A DNA stretch of 24,177 nucleotides from an uncultured Muribaculaceae bacterium (GTDB lineage: Bacteria > Bacteroidota > Bacteroidia > Bacteroidales > Muribaculaceae): contig CAJUAR010000042.1 in NCBI GenBank assembly GCA_910584495.1, forward strand, positions 1 through 24,177. The letters run 5' to 3'. The position numbers and the translations under genes were made by a program. This document shows, piece by piece, positions 6,473 through 14,720 of this stretch (positions are counted from its first letter, which is position 1; the number at the start of each line of letters is the position of its first letter). Below the pieces are notes generated by a model. It ran no database searches. It worked only from the letters and a program-made list of their open reading frames with translations, and was not told the origin of the DNA.

Positions 6473-6512
6473 TATAAAACAAAGCCGGACTTTCATCCGG
6501 CTTTGTTTTATA
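6473..6512. terminator. Bidirectional terminator between convergent genes
   Basis: A 17-bp perfect inverted repeat (6473-6489 with 6496-6512) with a 6-base loop, A/T-rich at its base and GC-rich at its tip. It lies between the ends of the plus-strand polyferredoxin gene (6455) and the minus-strand GH2 gene (6567), so it can stop both. It shares the AAAGCCGGA core with the terminator at 5062-5088. Confidence 0.9.
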
Positions 6513-6566
6513 CCCTCTCCACATTATTTCAATTTCACACTCTAAAAGCGGCGAATACAATTGTGT

Positions 6567-8387
6567 TTAGTCCGTCTTCTGTTTCAGGCTGTTGACAAGA
6601 GCCGTGTTGATTGCCCGCACACGGTCTTCCTCCATCTTGCTCACCTTTCGGTCGTAGGTGAGGAACCCGTTCACTTCCACCTCGACATCGGTGGTCTGGG
6701 TGTAGACAGCACCTGTAAAGCCACGTTCCACAAGTTTAAGCAGCTCTTTGGCATACTTCACATATTGGTCCGTCACTTCTTTAGGCGAATTGAACTGGAT
6801 ATATCCCCAGTTGCGGTCGGGAACCCAGATGTGGTCCTTGACCACGAAACCTATGCCGCCATATTCGCCAAGGACATTGGCACGTTCGGCATCATAGAGG
6901 TACATGGCCGGTCCGGGATAGTTGTGCAAGTCGAGGATGTCGCCGCAGGTATAGAAATTGCCGCCACTGGCCGGGTTGACAAGGCGCGAAGGGTCGTAAG
7001 CCTTGGTCCATTCGGTAATTTCAGGGGTTTTGAACTGTCCCCATGCCTCGTTGAAGGGTATCCATGTGCTGATGCAGGGGTAGCTGTAAAGATGGTCCAT
7101 GATTTCGGCCCATTCTTTGCGGTATGTAGCCTCGCTTTCGGCTGTGCGGTGCTTTTCAGTACCGTCGAAGTAGCGGTGATTCTGCCACTCGGGGTTAGTG
7201 TCGCCCGAAGGCATATCCTGCCACACAATGATGCCCTTGCGGTCGCAATAAGTGTACCATGTTGCCGGCTCGACTTTGATGTGCTTGCGTATCATATTGA
7301 ACCCAAGGTCCTTGGTTTTGTCCACATCGAAAATCATGGCTTCGTAGCTCGGAGGAGTGAGCAAGCCGTCGGGCCACCAGCCCTGGTCGAGCGGACCGAA
7401 CTGGAAAAGGTCTTTGTTGTTGAGCTGCAGACGGACAATGCCGTTATTGTCGCGTTTCTTCGAGAATTTGCGCATGGCGGCGTAGGATTTCACCTTGTCC
7501 ACCTGACGGCCGTCCTTGATTAATGCCACTTCGAGGTCGTAAAGATTAGGCTCGTCGGGGCTCCACAGTTTGAAATCCTTCGGCATCTGCACTTCCACGG
7601 GGAAACCGTTGACACTGCTGCCGCTTGCCACCGGCTTACCGTTTTCCAGCACTGTCACCGACGCTTTGAGCCCCTTGGCATTGTCGGCATTATTGAGAAC
7701 ATCGATGCTTAGTGTGCCGGCATCAATGTCGGGCAAAGTACGCAAGGCTGTGATGTGCGTGTCGGGCACAGGCTCGAGCCACACCGTCTGCCAAATGCCT
7801 GTTACCGGGGTGTACCAGATGCCATGCGGCTTCGACACCTGTTTGCCACGCGGCTGGGGACCTTTGTCGGTAGGGTCCCACACACGCACGCTCAGCGAGT
7901 TGTCGCCTTTGACCAGGGCATCGGTGATGTCGAGGCCGAAAGGAGTGAAACCGCCTGTATGTCCTCCCACAAGAGTGCCGTTGACCCACACATCGCACTT
8001 CCAGTCCACAGCGCCGAAATTGAGCATCACACGCTGGCCCTTCCATGCAGCCGGGATGGTAAATGAGCGCTTGTACCACAGTTCGTTCTTGTCGCCGACT
8101 TCTTTGCCGACACCGGAAAGAGCCGATTCGGCGCAGAAAGGCACAAGAATCTCGCCCTGAAATGTCTCTGGTTCGGCCTGGCCCACGGGCACAATCGCAT
8201 ACTGCCACAGACCATTGAGATTCTGCCACTGAGGACGTTCCATAATGGGGCGAGGATATTCCTGCCACACCTTGTCAGGGTCGAGGTTCTCGCCCCACGA
8301 AGTCATAATCTTGTCGCCGGCGGGTTGCCAGGCAAACGCGGCCGAGGCTGTAGCAAGCATGGCAGCCGCAAGAATTACTTTTGTCAT
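6567..8387 (-). CDS. Glycoside hydrolase family 2 protein (beta-galactosidase/glucuronidase-like)
   Basis: A 606-residue exported GH2 enzyme. The signal peptide is MTKVILAAAMLATASAAFA. An N-terminal sugar-binding jelly roll follows (about 50-205; RPQWQNLNGLW, LWYKRSFTIP, DVWVNGTLVG, GFTPFGLDIT), then an immunoglobulin-like domain (about 206-310; LWSPDEPNLYDLEV) and a TIM barrel. In the barrel, FNMIRKHIKVEP and WQDMPSG are typical. WIPFNEAWGQF carries the acid/base E447 and NVLGEYGG the likely nucleophile E508. It therefore retains the catalytic pair of a beta-glycosidase; the sugar specificity cannot be read from sequence. The GH43 gene ends 32 bases upstream, so the two form an operon that probably trims one branched plant or host glycan in the periplasm. 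The short C-terminus shows no secretion tail. Confidence 0.92.
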   Translation of the reverse strand: MTKVILAAAMLATASAAFAWQPAGDKIMTSWGENLDPDKVWQEYPRPIMERPQWQNLNGLWQYAIVPVGQAEPETFQGEILVPFCAESALSGVGKEVGDKNELWYKRSFTIPAAWKGQRVMLNFGAVDWKCDVWVNGTLVGGHTGGFTPFGLDITDALVKGDNSLSVRVWDPTDKGPQPRGKQVSKPHGIWYTPVTGIWQTVWLEPVPDTHITALRTLPDIDAGTLSIDVLNNADNAKGLKASVTVLENGKPVASGSSVNGFPVEVQMPKDFKLWSPDEPNLYDLEVALIKDGRQVDKVKSYAAMRKFSKKRDNNGIVRLQLNNKDLFQFGPLDQGWWPDGLLTPPSYEAMIFDVDKTKDLGFNMIRKHIKVEPATWYTYCDRKGIIVWQDMPSGDTNPEWQNHRYFDGTEKHRTAESEATYRKEWAEIMDHLYSYPCISTWIPFNEAWGQFKTPEITEWTKAYDPSRLVNPASGGNFYTCGDILDLHNYPGPAMYLYDAERANVLGEYGGIGFVVKDHIWVPDRNWGYIQFNSPKEVTDQYVKYAKELLKLVERGFTGAVYTQTTDVEVEVNGFLTYDRKVSKMEEDRVRAINTALVNSLKQKTD

Positions 8388-8419
8388 TGGTATTATTTTG
8401 GGTTAATTTTTCAATCTTT

Positions 8420-9502
8420 TCATTTGAGGGCTGTTGTGGGACCGGCAACGGTGAGTATGCCCTCCGGCGAAATTTCGAGACGGTCGATGAACACTACACG
8501 TTCGCCGGGATTATCGGTCATGCGGCCATGGTACACAGTGTAGTAGTTGCCGTCCGCCATTTTAAGCACCATGTTATGCCCTGTGCCCAGCACACGGCCG
8601 CCTTTCGAGGCATTTTCCTGAAGCACAGGGTTGTTGGCTGCCTTTACAAATGGCCCGAGAGGGTTCTTCGAGGTGGCATAGCCCACGGCATAATTGCCGC
8701 CGCCGTAGAAATTGGCCGAATACATAATGTAATATGTGTCGCCATGCCGAAAAATATATGAACCTTCTGTCCAGCGCCGGTTCACCTCATGTCGTGCTGC
8801 CGAACGACTTTCCCATTCGGCCTGAGGGTCGTCGAGCTTGGCCGGGGGTGTGAGCAGGGCCACAGGCTCGCCGAGTATGCCCGAGAAATCCGGTTTGAGC
8901 TCCACGCCGTAGACCCAGCTTTCCTCTATGTTGTCGTAGACACCTTCCTTGCGCAGCTTCTGAGCAATCTCACTTTCTACGGGGTGCTTGTAGCAGCAAC
9001 GCGAAAAATATATGTAGGCTCGCCCCGAAGCGTCATCGAAAAAGACATTGGCATCTATCACCGGATAGTCGATTTCGAAGATGGGACGGTTGTAGAGATC
9101 GACAAACGGCCCGGCAGGACTGTCGGCCACGGCAACGCCGAGCTTGAAATTCTCTTCTTCGGCAGTGGGATTGTTGCGCGAATTGGCACTGAAAAAGAGA
9201 TAGTACTTGCCGCCACGCTCGTAGACCTCAGGGGCCCAGAAGCAGCTTTCATTCCACTGTCCAGGCTGCGCCCCTTTGTAGACTTGGCCCACCGGTTTCC
9301 ATGTCTGCAGGTTGTCGTCCGACACAAAGGCTTCGAAACCGTCGGCAAGCGACGTGCCGTACATATAATATTTTCCGTCGGAGGCATGAAGAAGAAACGG
9401 GTCGCCGAATTTCAGCGGTATCGGATTGGCTATGCAGGGAGATGCGGCTATGGCTGTTGTTGCAATGAGCAGAACGCATAACGAGATGAGATATTTCTTC
9501 AT
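8420..9502 (-). CDS. Glycoside hydrolase family 43 protein
   Basis: A 360-residue five-bladed beta-propeller glycosidase with signal peptide MKKYLISLCVLLIATTAIA. The GH43 triad is visible: catalytic base D34 in KFGDPFLLH, pKa-modulating D150 in PVIDANVFFDD, and acid E246 in RWTEGSYIF. Blade motifs such as YYLFFSAN and YYIMYSAN are present, and GTGHNMVLKM completes the active site. The ATG at 9502 is chosen because it puts the signal peptide at the start; an in-frame start at 9529 would add 9 polar residues. Family members act as arabinofuranosidases, xylosidases or galactosidases; the exact specificity is not decidable here. It is the first gene of the GH43-GH2 operon. Confidence 0.92.
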   Translation of the reverse strand: MKKYLISLCVLLIATTAIAASPCIANPIPLKFGDPFLLHASDGKYYMYGTSLADGFEAFVSDDNLQTWKPVGQVYKGAQPGQWNESCFWAPEVYERGGKYYLFFSANSRNNPTAEEENFKLGVAVADSPAGPFVDLYNRPIFEIDYPVIDANVFFDDASGRAYIYFSRCCYKHPVESEIAQKLRKEGVYDNIEESWVYGVELKPDFSGILGEPVALLTPPAKLDDPQAEWESRSAARHEVNRRWTEGSYIFRHGDTYYIMYSANFYGGGNYAVGYATSKNPLGPFVKAANNPVLQENASKGGRVLGTGHNMVLKMADGNYYTVYHGRMTDNPGERVVFIDRLEISPEGILTVAGPTTALK

Positions 9503-9526
9503 GGTGTCTGTTGTGGTTTTCTGCTG

Positions 9527-9534
9527 CAAAGTTC
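9527..9534 (-). promoter_or_regulatory. Possible -7 element upstream of GH43-GH2
   Basis: On the minus strand GAACTTTG matches TAnnTTTG except for its first base and is followed by CAGC, as in many Bacteroidetes promoters. It sits 25 bases before the GH43 ATG. No TTTG is found at the right distance, so this is a weak call. Confidence 0.3.
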
Positions 9535-9599
9535 ACAATTTTTGCCAAAACAGACGAGTAATATCGTCTCTTTTTTCTGTAATTTTGTTTATCGACAAT

Positions 9600-9618
9600 G
9601 TGAACGCGGTGCGTTCAC
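9600..9618 (-). terminator. Hairpin downstream of the BspA-like gene
   Basis: An 8-bp perfect stem GTGAACGC with a GGT loop (9600-9607 with 9611-9618), about 40 bases beyond the stop codon at 9659. No clear T-run follows on the minus strand, so it may be only a 3'-end structure. Confidence 0.4.
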
Positions 9619-9658
9619 TATTTGCAGTTGCGTCTTATTGCGAGTTATTCAGGAGCCT

Positions 9659-10213
9659 TCAGTACGCAATGATTTTGCATTTGCAGTGAATGAGGAAGCT
9701 GGCATAGAATCCATAGCTTGCGTTGTCGATTGTTGCTTTGCCCGATTCAACGATGTCCTTCGGCAGATAGAGCTTCTCTATGGTGCTGTCTTTAAATTGA
9801 CGGTTATATTTTGAAGTGTTGGCTCTATTCACAGACAGCTTCCTGATGTAGGAGTGGCCGAAAGCAAAGCGGCCTATCTCTTTGACTGACTGGGGCAGGA
9901 TGATTTCCGGCAGGAAGCATCGGGAGAAAACATTGTGAACTTCATCGGTGCCTATGGCAGTGAGCGTGTCCGGAAAAGTCACTTGTTCCGTTACGGCCCA
10001 GCCCATAAGGAACTCCGCAGCAAAACCTTTCACATCCTCGGGCACGATGAGTGTCCTTATTGCATGGTCGTAATGCCGCATTTCGTCGGTATGTCCGTCG
10101 GAAGCATCTATCCCGCCCTCAATCACATTGCCGGCAGAGGGAGTGAAGCTGTGCACAATTCCGCCAATATGGCAGAATTTGCCCGATTTCGAAGTGAAGG
10201 TTCCAAAAAGCAT
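9659..10213 (-). CDS. Short BspA-type leucine-rich repeat protein
   Basis: About 184 residues from an ATG at 10213; a TTG at 10276 would give 205. The second half has BspA/LRR_5-type repeats: TEQVTFPDTLTAIG, EIILPQSVKEIGRFAFGHSY and TIEKLYLPKDIV, the alternating 'lp.svk.IG..AF' pattern. The final IHCKCKIIAY looks like the closing repeat. BspA proteins are normally long, secreted surface proteins. This one has no recognisable signal peptide from either start and few repeats, so it may be a truncated gene or a small intracellular relative. It is read away from the DUF3943 gene, with about 145 bases between the two starts. The function is unknown; repeats of this type usually mediate binding. 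Confidence 0.6.
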   Translation of the reverse strand: MLFGTFTSKSGKFCHIGGIVHSFTPSAGNVIEGGIDASDGHTDEMRHYDHAIRTLIVPEDVKGFAAEFLMGWAVTEQVTFPDTLTAIGTDEVHNVFSRCFLPEIILPQSVKEIGRFAFGHSYIRKLSVNRANTSKYNRQFKDSTIEKLYLPKDIVESGKATIDNASYGFYASFLIHCKCKIIAY

Positions 10214-10283
10214 CGAATAAGTTCTTTTCGACAAAGTCACACATTTTTCATCGATATCTGTTCCTGATTTTGCCAATTTTATC

Positions 10284-10291
10284 TACCTTTG
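10284..10291 (+). promoter_or_regulatory. Candidate -7 element of the DUF3943 gene
   Basis: TACCTTTG at 10284-10291 is a full match to TAnnTTTG and lies 68 bases upstream of the ATG at 10359. The -33 region shows no TTTG at the standard spacing; a TTTTG occurs 11 bases upstream, which is too near. Confidence 0.5.
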
Positions 10292-10358
10292 TAACCCAAA
10301 GTGCGGCGTGGACTTTGTCTCTTCACCACAAACTATCAATTATACCTGCTAACTGCAT

Positions 10359-12014
10359 ATGGCAAAGGGAAATAACGAATTCTCGAAAATTCTAAATATC
10401 AAGGTTATATCATTAATATTCCTGTTAGCGTTATCATCGCATGTAGCTCATTCGCAAATACCTGTCAATCAGGATGATTGTGAATTTCTGGGCACCCCTG
10501 TTGTTCCAAACGACAACCGAATGGTTTGTAAACAAACAAATATACGATATCGGCATATTGTTTCGCCTCCTGTATTGCCCGACAGTGCGGATATCCGTCG
10601 CCACGAACAAAAAGCTTTTTGGCGAGCCGGAGCCGAGACTGTGGGGGTCAACATAGGTCTTTGGGCTTTCGACAGATATGTGCTTAAAGGGCATTATGCC
10701 TATATTTCATGGAATACCATCAAGGAAAATTTCAAACACGGTTTTGAATGGGATGATGACCATCTGCATACCAATATGTTTGACCATCCTTACAATGGCT
10801 CTATATTTTTTAATGCCGGACGAAGCAACGGCTTCAATTTCTGGCAATCCGAATTATTTGCAATCGGAGGCAGCGCCATGTGGGAGATGTTCATGGAAAA
10901 AGAATATCCCTCGACCAACGACATTATAGCCACCCCGATAGGCGGAGCCGCACTTGGAGAAGTGCTTTACCGCACCTCCGACCTTATCCTTGATGAGCGC
11001 AGCGGCGGAAGCGAGCGTTTTGGACGCGAGTTGGCCGCGTTCCTTGTTGACCCCATGAAGGGAATCAACCGAATAATCACCGGCACGGCATGGAGAAAAC
11101 GCAACACTTCCGGGCGAAGGTTCGGAATACCGCCAATCAGCGTGGAGCTTTCATTAGGCTGCAGGTATCTGTCTCTTATTGAGGGGAAAAATAGTAGCCG
11201 AACAGGGGCAGTCGCTGAAATCAATATCGAATATGGCGATAGATTTGCGGAAACTACAAAAGCACCATACGATTACTTTTCATTTCTTATGGAACTTCAG
11301 TGCATAAAGTCGCAACCGCTTCTAAGCCGAGTCGAAATCATAGGCCGCCTTCTTTCAAAAGAAATTGTCGAAAAAAAAGATATGGCCTTGAATATCGGCT
11401 TATATCAGCACTTTGATTTTTTTGACTCCGACACTATACGCCCGGAAAGAAATGCTGCAGATTTTCCATGTTCTGTGCCTTATAAGATGGGGGCTCCAGC
11501 TTCTATCGGAGGTGGTGCTATGTTGAGATACACGCCTTCGAAGTCTATGTGGCTTGACGGATATTTGCATCTTAATGGTATTATCCTTGCCGGAGTACTG
11601 ACCGACTTCTACAGGGATTATCACCGCAATTACAACTGGGGGTCGGGATTCTCAATCAAGACCGGTCTGAGCTGGGCTTTATCAGACGACAGAATATCCG
11701 TCAGGATTGCAAACCAGTTTTACAAGATATTTACATGGAACGGTTATGATGTCGGCTATGACTGGTCGTTGACACCCGAAGGAAAGCCTGTGGATGTTCA
11801 GGGCGATGCTTCTCATTCATCGTTCAACCATATGGAAGCATCTGTAAACTACAGATTGTGGAAGCGCCTTTTTCTGAGCGGAGGCATCGATTTTTATTCG
11901 AGAAGAACAGAGTATTCCGACATGTCGATACGGACGAATAATTATGTAATAAGCAGTCCTATCGTTTGCAGCAAGCAATTAGGCTTTCATTTGGTAATGA
12001 CATATAAATTATAA
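10359..12014 (+). CDS. DUF3943 family outer-membrane-type protein
   Basis: A 551-residue protein with an export signal at about 12-32 (LNIKVISLIFLLALSSHVAH, cleaved after HSQ). The DUF3943 domain spans about residues 85-215: AFWRAGAETVGVNIG, FKHGFEWDDDHLHTNMFDHP, YNGSIFFNAGRSNGFNFWQS, and the NDIIATPIGGAALGEVLYR block. The rest (about 240-551) is rich in alternating aromatic beta-strands (YQHFDFFDSD, MLRYTPSKSMWLDGYLHLNG) and ends SKQLGFHLVMTYKL. That architecture suggests a beta-barrel with a terminal strand, probably in the outer membrane. The biological role of DUF3943 is unknown. It is monocistronic, has its own -7 element and ends in a terminator shared with the convergent gene. Confidence 0.85.
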   Translation: MAKGNNEFSKILNIKVISLIFLLALSSHVAHSQIPVNQDDCEFLGTPVVPNDNRMVCKQTNIRYRHIVSPPVLPDSADIRRHEQKAFWRAGAETVGVNIGLWAFDRYVLKGHYAYISWNTIKENFKHGFEWDDDHLHTNMFDHPYNGSIFFNAGRSNGFNFWQSELFAIGGSAMWEMFMEKEYPSTNDIIATPIGGAALGEVLYRTSDLILDERSGGSERFGRELAAFLVDPMKGINRIITGTAWRKRNTSGRRFGIPPISVELSLGCRYLSLIEGKNSSRTGAVAEINIEYGDRFAETTKAPYDYFSFLMELQCIKSQPLLSRVEIIGRLLSKEIVEKKDMALNIGLYQHFDFFDSDTIRPERNAADFPCSVPYKMGAPASIGGGAMLRYTPSKSMWLDGYLHLNGIILAGVLTDFYRDYHRNYNWGSGFSIKTGLSWALSDDRISVRIANQFYKIFTWNGYDVGYDWSLTPEGKPVDVQGDASHSSFNHMEASVNYRLWKRLFLSGGIDFYSRRTEYSDMSIRTNNYVISSPIVCSKQLGFHLVMTYKL

Positions 12015-12057
12015 GAGTTGGTTCAACATGCAGGTATTGTCCGAACATAGAAACACA

Positions 12058-12085
12058 GGCAGCCGCCCCTTTTGGAGCGGCTGCC
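12058..12085. terminator. Bidirectional hairpin between convergent genes
   Basis: A 9-bp perfect stem GGCAGCCGC with its complement (12058-12066 with 12077-12085) and a 10-base loop lies between the DUF3943 stop (12014) and the end of the minus-strand frame at 12106. T-richness downstream is modest in both directions. Confidence 0.6.
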
Positions 12086-12105
12086 GAGTTTAGCAAATAT
12101 TTTAA

Positions 12106-12921
12106 TTAGCGGATGTATTCTTTGGTCACTTTGTTGCCGCGGCGCACAATGTAGATGCCGCTTTCGGGGTTGGCCACGCGTATGCCCTGGAGGTTGTAAT
12201 ATAGCGGGGCAGCAATTGTTTGGCCGTCGGCCACGATGTGGTCAACGCCAGAGCCGCCGACTGGATATGTCCACCCCATGTGTCGACGACCGAGGAGCGT
12301 GGCGGAGGCTTCGTCAGTGCCAAGGTCGGTGAACTTCACTTCCTTGATTAAGAAACTTGTATTTTTATTTATGAAGTTGAACTGTACGCTCACAGTTTCT
12401 GCCGAAGGATTGTCGATGTATGTGTCAAATTCATAGATATGGAACCGCTGGTCGTTGAGAATGTAGGCCGGATAGCCGTTGGGGTCGCTTGCCGCAGTGC
12501 CATGGGCAGCATTCCAGGCGTCGACTTCGCAGGCATCCGGTTTGCGCACTTCAGGCGAAGCAGGTATGTCCTCGACATTGCACTTCTCGCCCACCCACCG
12601 GGCGAAATTGATGCCTGTTTCGGGATAGCGTGCGCCAAGGTCGTCGTCACCTGCCGGACCGTAGTAGTCGTTAACACCGTTGATAACGCCGTCGAGCTTA
12701 GGCAGTTTGTATTTCGGTGTCACATTGCCTTTGTTGTCGATTTCGGCTATAGACATAGTCATCATGTCGAGTACATAGAAGCGGCCGTTGCGGGCAGTGG
12801 CAAAGCGCACACAGGGCTTTGCCTTGATTGAGCCGGCAGAATCCCAGTCAGGAGCCGTGCCGTCCCAACGGTCGTTGTAGTTGGCGTTGAGAAAGCGCCA
12901 ACGCCCGGTCAGATAGCTTGG
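12106..12921 (-). pseudogene. C-terminal part of the phosphodiester glycosidase, behind an in-frame TAA
   Basis: An open stretch of 271 codons continues in exactly the same frame as the gene at 12922-14562, separated from it only by the TAA at 12922-12924. It begins PSYLTGRWRFLNANYNDRW, continues through VRFATARNGRFYVLDMMTMS and NFARWVGEKCNVEDIP, and ends in APLYYNLQGIRVANPESGIY followed by a basic RRGNKVTKEYIR. That end is the standard Bacteroidales secreted-protein tail, plausibly a T9SS sorting signal. There is no credible start: the first usable codon in frame is a GTG at 12810, inside conserved-looking sequence, and no signal peptide occurs. I therefore read it as the distal part of a gene of about 820 codons split by a nonsense mutation. 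Readthrough, a sequencing error, or a remnant of a separate gene are the alternatives. Confidence 0.65.
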
Positions 12922-14562
12922 TTACTTGTCGATGCCCATGGGCTCGTCGGCATTATAGGCAGCTTTCACCATAAGAGGAGCATCGTCGTCACCACTGGTC
13001 ACATATGTGCCGCCGCCGTTAGCAATGATGCTCACTCCGGCCTTCAGATTACCCAGAGCTACAACGCCGCGTGTGCTTTCGGCAGCATCACCGGCAGTGA
13101 AAGCCGTGCCGTCAACGGCGCCCATCGAGGGAGCTACACTAAATGTAAAATCTTTCACATCGTTGTCGACAAGAACGCCATATTTATTGAAACCATAGAC
13201 ACGAGGTGTGAAGCTTTCGCCCACGGCAAGCCTTACGTTTTTCTGCACCACTTCTATGGCAGCGATTTCGTTGTCGAAAGGCGTTGTCGAAACGGCAAAT
13301 ATGCCGTTGGCAACAGGCCTGAGATAACTGTTGCCATAGGGAACGTTGCGGATGCCAAGCTCTTTGTTGTAGAGCTGCGAGGAACCTCCGCCGTCGCAAG
13401 CCATAGCTGTATAACAGTCGAGGTTGAGCATGAGATGTGCCATGCGGTACATAAAGAAGCCTGTCGATTTGCCGTATGCAAGTTTATCGGGGTCGGTCAC
13501 TTTGGTATTGCCATTGCTGTCGGTGGCATATTTGGCATATTTGTCGGCAACAAGCATGATTAGCTTGCTGCGGTCTTTGTTATAACCGATTGCCGTACGT
13601 GCCTGGCTCGACGGGAAATGGTCGATAACATCGGCCGAGAAATATTGGTCGGGGGCTTCTTTGCCGTTGATAACCAGCATTGAGCTGCCTCCAATAGCCT
13701 GACGAGGCTTAACAGGCTTACCGTTGAGAGTAACAGACATACCCATGCTCACTTTGTCGCCCGGCTTGAGTTGTTCCACAAATGAGCGTCCGCCGCCATG
13801 GCCCGACAACACGAAACCATCGGCCGGTACTGCCATGTTGCCGCCTACACCATAGACCGATGGCTCTCCTGTAACTTCAAAAACGCCGGAATTGTCGGCC
13901 AGCGAGCCGGAGATGAGTTTGGCGGTACATTCCGCCCCCCATATGTTTGCATTGGTAGAGGAAAGCTCGGGTGTATAGATTACAAGCTCGTCGACTCCAC
14001 GCTCGCCATTGACATGGAAAGCATAATGTGTGCCTCCGGGCGACACAAGGTCCTTGACAACCTTGAAACCTTGGTCGATACGTATGTCTTTTTCACCATA
14101 GACCATGACATAGCTGGCCCATTTCATCCAGCCTGCACCGCCGATGCCAATGTTGTTGAGCTTGCCGTCGACAATAGAATGGCCCAAAGTGCGCGTAGGG
14201 CTCTCACCCATGTTGAAGAAGTCGCCGTTTATGCCCGAAATGTACTGTCCGTTTCCTTGTTGGTTTTTGCGATTGCCCATGGAAAGGACACTTTCGGCTG
14301 CATCGGGGTTGTCCTTGGCCTGCACTCCTCGTATTTCGAGCGAGGGATTGGTGAGGTCGACAGTAGAATAGAATACATTTGTCGAGTAGTTGCCGTCGCT
14401 TTGCCACGACAGTTTGAGCCCTGTAGTGGTGACTCCGGGGCCGGTTGTGGCGTGGAACAAAGTGTCGACATTGAATTCGGTGCCTCCCATGTCCCATTTC
14501 CCGGCGGCATACGCCCCGAAAAATGTGGTGACAGTTGCTAATAATAGGAATATTTTTTTCAT
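12922..14562 (-). CDS. Phosphodiester glycosidase (NAGPA-type) family protein, probably prematurely stopped
   Basis: A 546-residue exported protein with signal peptide MKKIFLLLATVTTFFGAYA. The ATG at 14562 starts directly at the signal; one at 14571 adds three residues. The body matches the phosphodiester glycosidase domain (PF09992), named after the human enzyme that uncovers mannose-6-phosphate by removing GlcNAc. Visible motifs are GINGDFFNMG, RTLGHSIVDGKL, RTAIGYNKDRSKLIMLVAD and MACDGGGSSQLYN. A bacterial Ig-like segment follows (about 445-530; IEVVQKNVRLAVGESFTPRV). The expected reaction is hydrolysis of a sugar-1-phosphodiester, here perhaps in host or bacterial glycans or phosphate-linked surface polymers. 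The protein ends DEPMGIDK at a TAA after which the same frame continues for 271 codons with a secretion-type tail. If the stop is genuine, the enzyme keeps its catalytic domain but loses that tail. Confidence 0.85.
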   Translation of the reverse strand: MKKIFLLLATVTTFFGAYAAGKWDMGGTEFNVDTLFHATTGPGVTTTGLKLSWQSDGNYSTNVFYSTVDLTNPSLEIRGVQAKDNPDAAESVLSMGNRKNQQGNGQYISGINGDFFNMGESPTRTLGHSIVDGKLNNIGIGGAGWMKWASYVMVYGEKDIRIDQGFKVVKDLVSPGGTHYAFHVNGERGVDELVIYTPELSSTNANIWGAECTAKLISGSLADNSGVFEVTGEPSVYGVGGNMAVPADGFVLSGHGGGRSFVEQLKPGDKVSMGMSVTLNGKPVKPRQAIGGSSMLVINGKEAPDQYFSADVIDHFPSSQARTAIGYNKDRSKLIMLVADKYAKYATDSNGNTKVTDPDKLAYGKSTGFFMYRMAHLMLNLDCYTAMACDGGGSSQLYNKELGIRNVPYGNSYLRPVANGIFAVSTTPFDNEIAAIEVVQKNVRLAVGESFTPRVYGFNKYGVLVDNDVKDFTFSVAPSMGAVDGTAFTAGDAAESTRGVVALGNLKAGVSIIANGGGTYVTSGDDDAPLMVKAAYNADEPMGIDK

Positions 14563-14674
14563 GGACAGCATCTAAGATAATTGGTATAAATGAATTAATG
14601 TGCTAAATAAGCGAATATATTTGAATTTTCCAACCCCACTGCTCAAATTTTTTTGAGATTGCCGGAAACAACAA

Positions 14675-14696
14675 CACCCCGCAAGTATGCGGGGTG
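14675..14696 (-). terminator. Terminator downstream of the GH20 gene
   Basis: A 9-bp perfect stem (CACCCCGCA, 14675-14683, with 14688-14696) and a 4-base loop lie 24 bases beyond the GH20 stop at 14721. On the minus strand it is followed by the T-rich GTTGTTGTTTCC. Confidence 0.75.
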
Positions 14697-14720
14697 CCGT
14701 AAACAAAAAGGTGCTATTGT

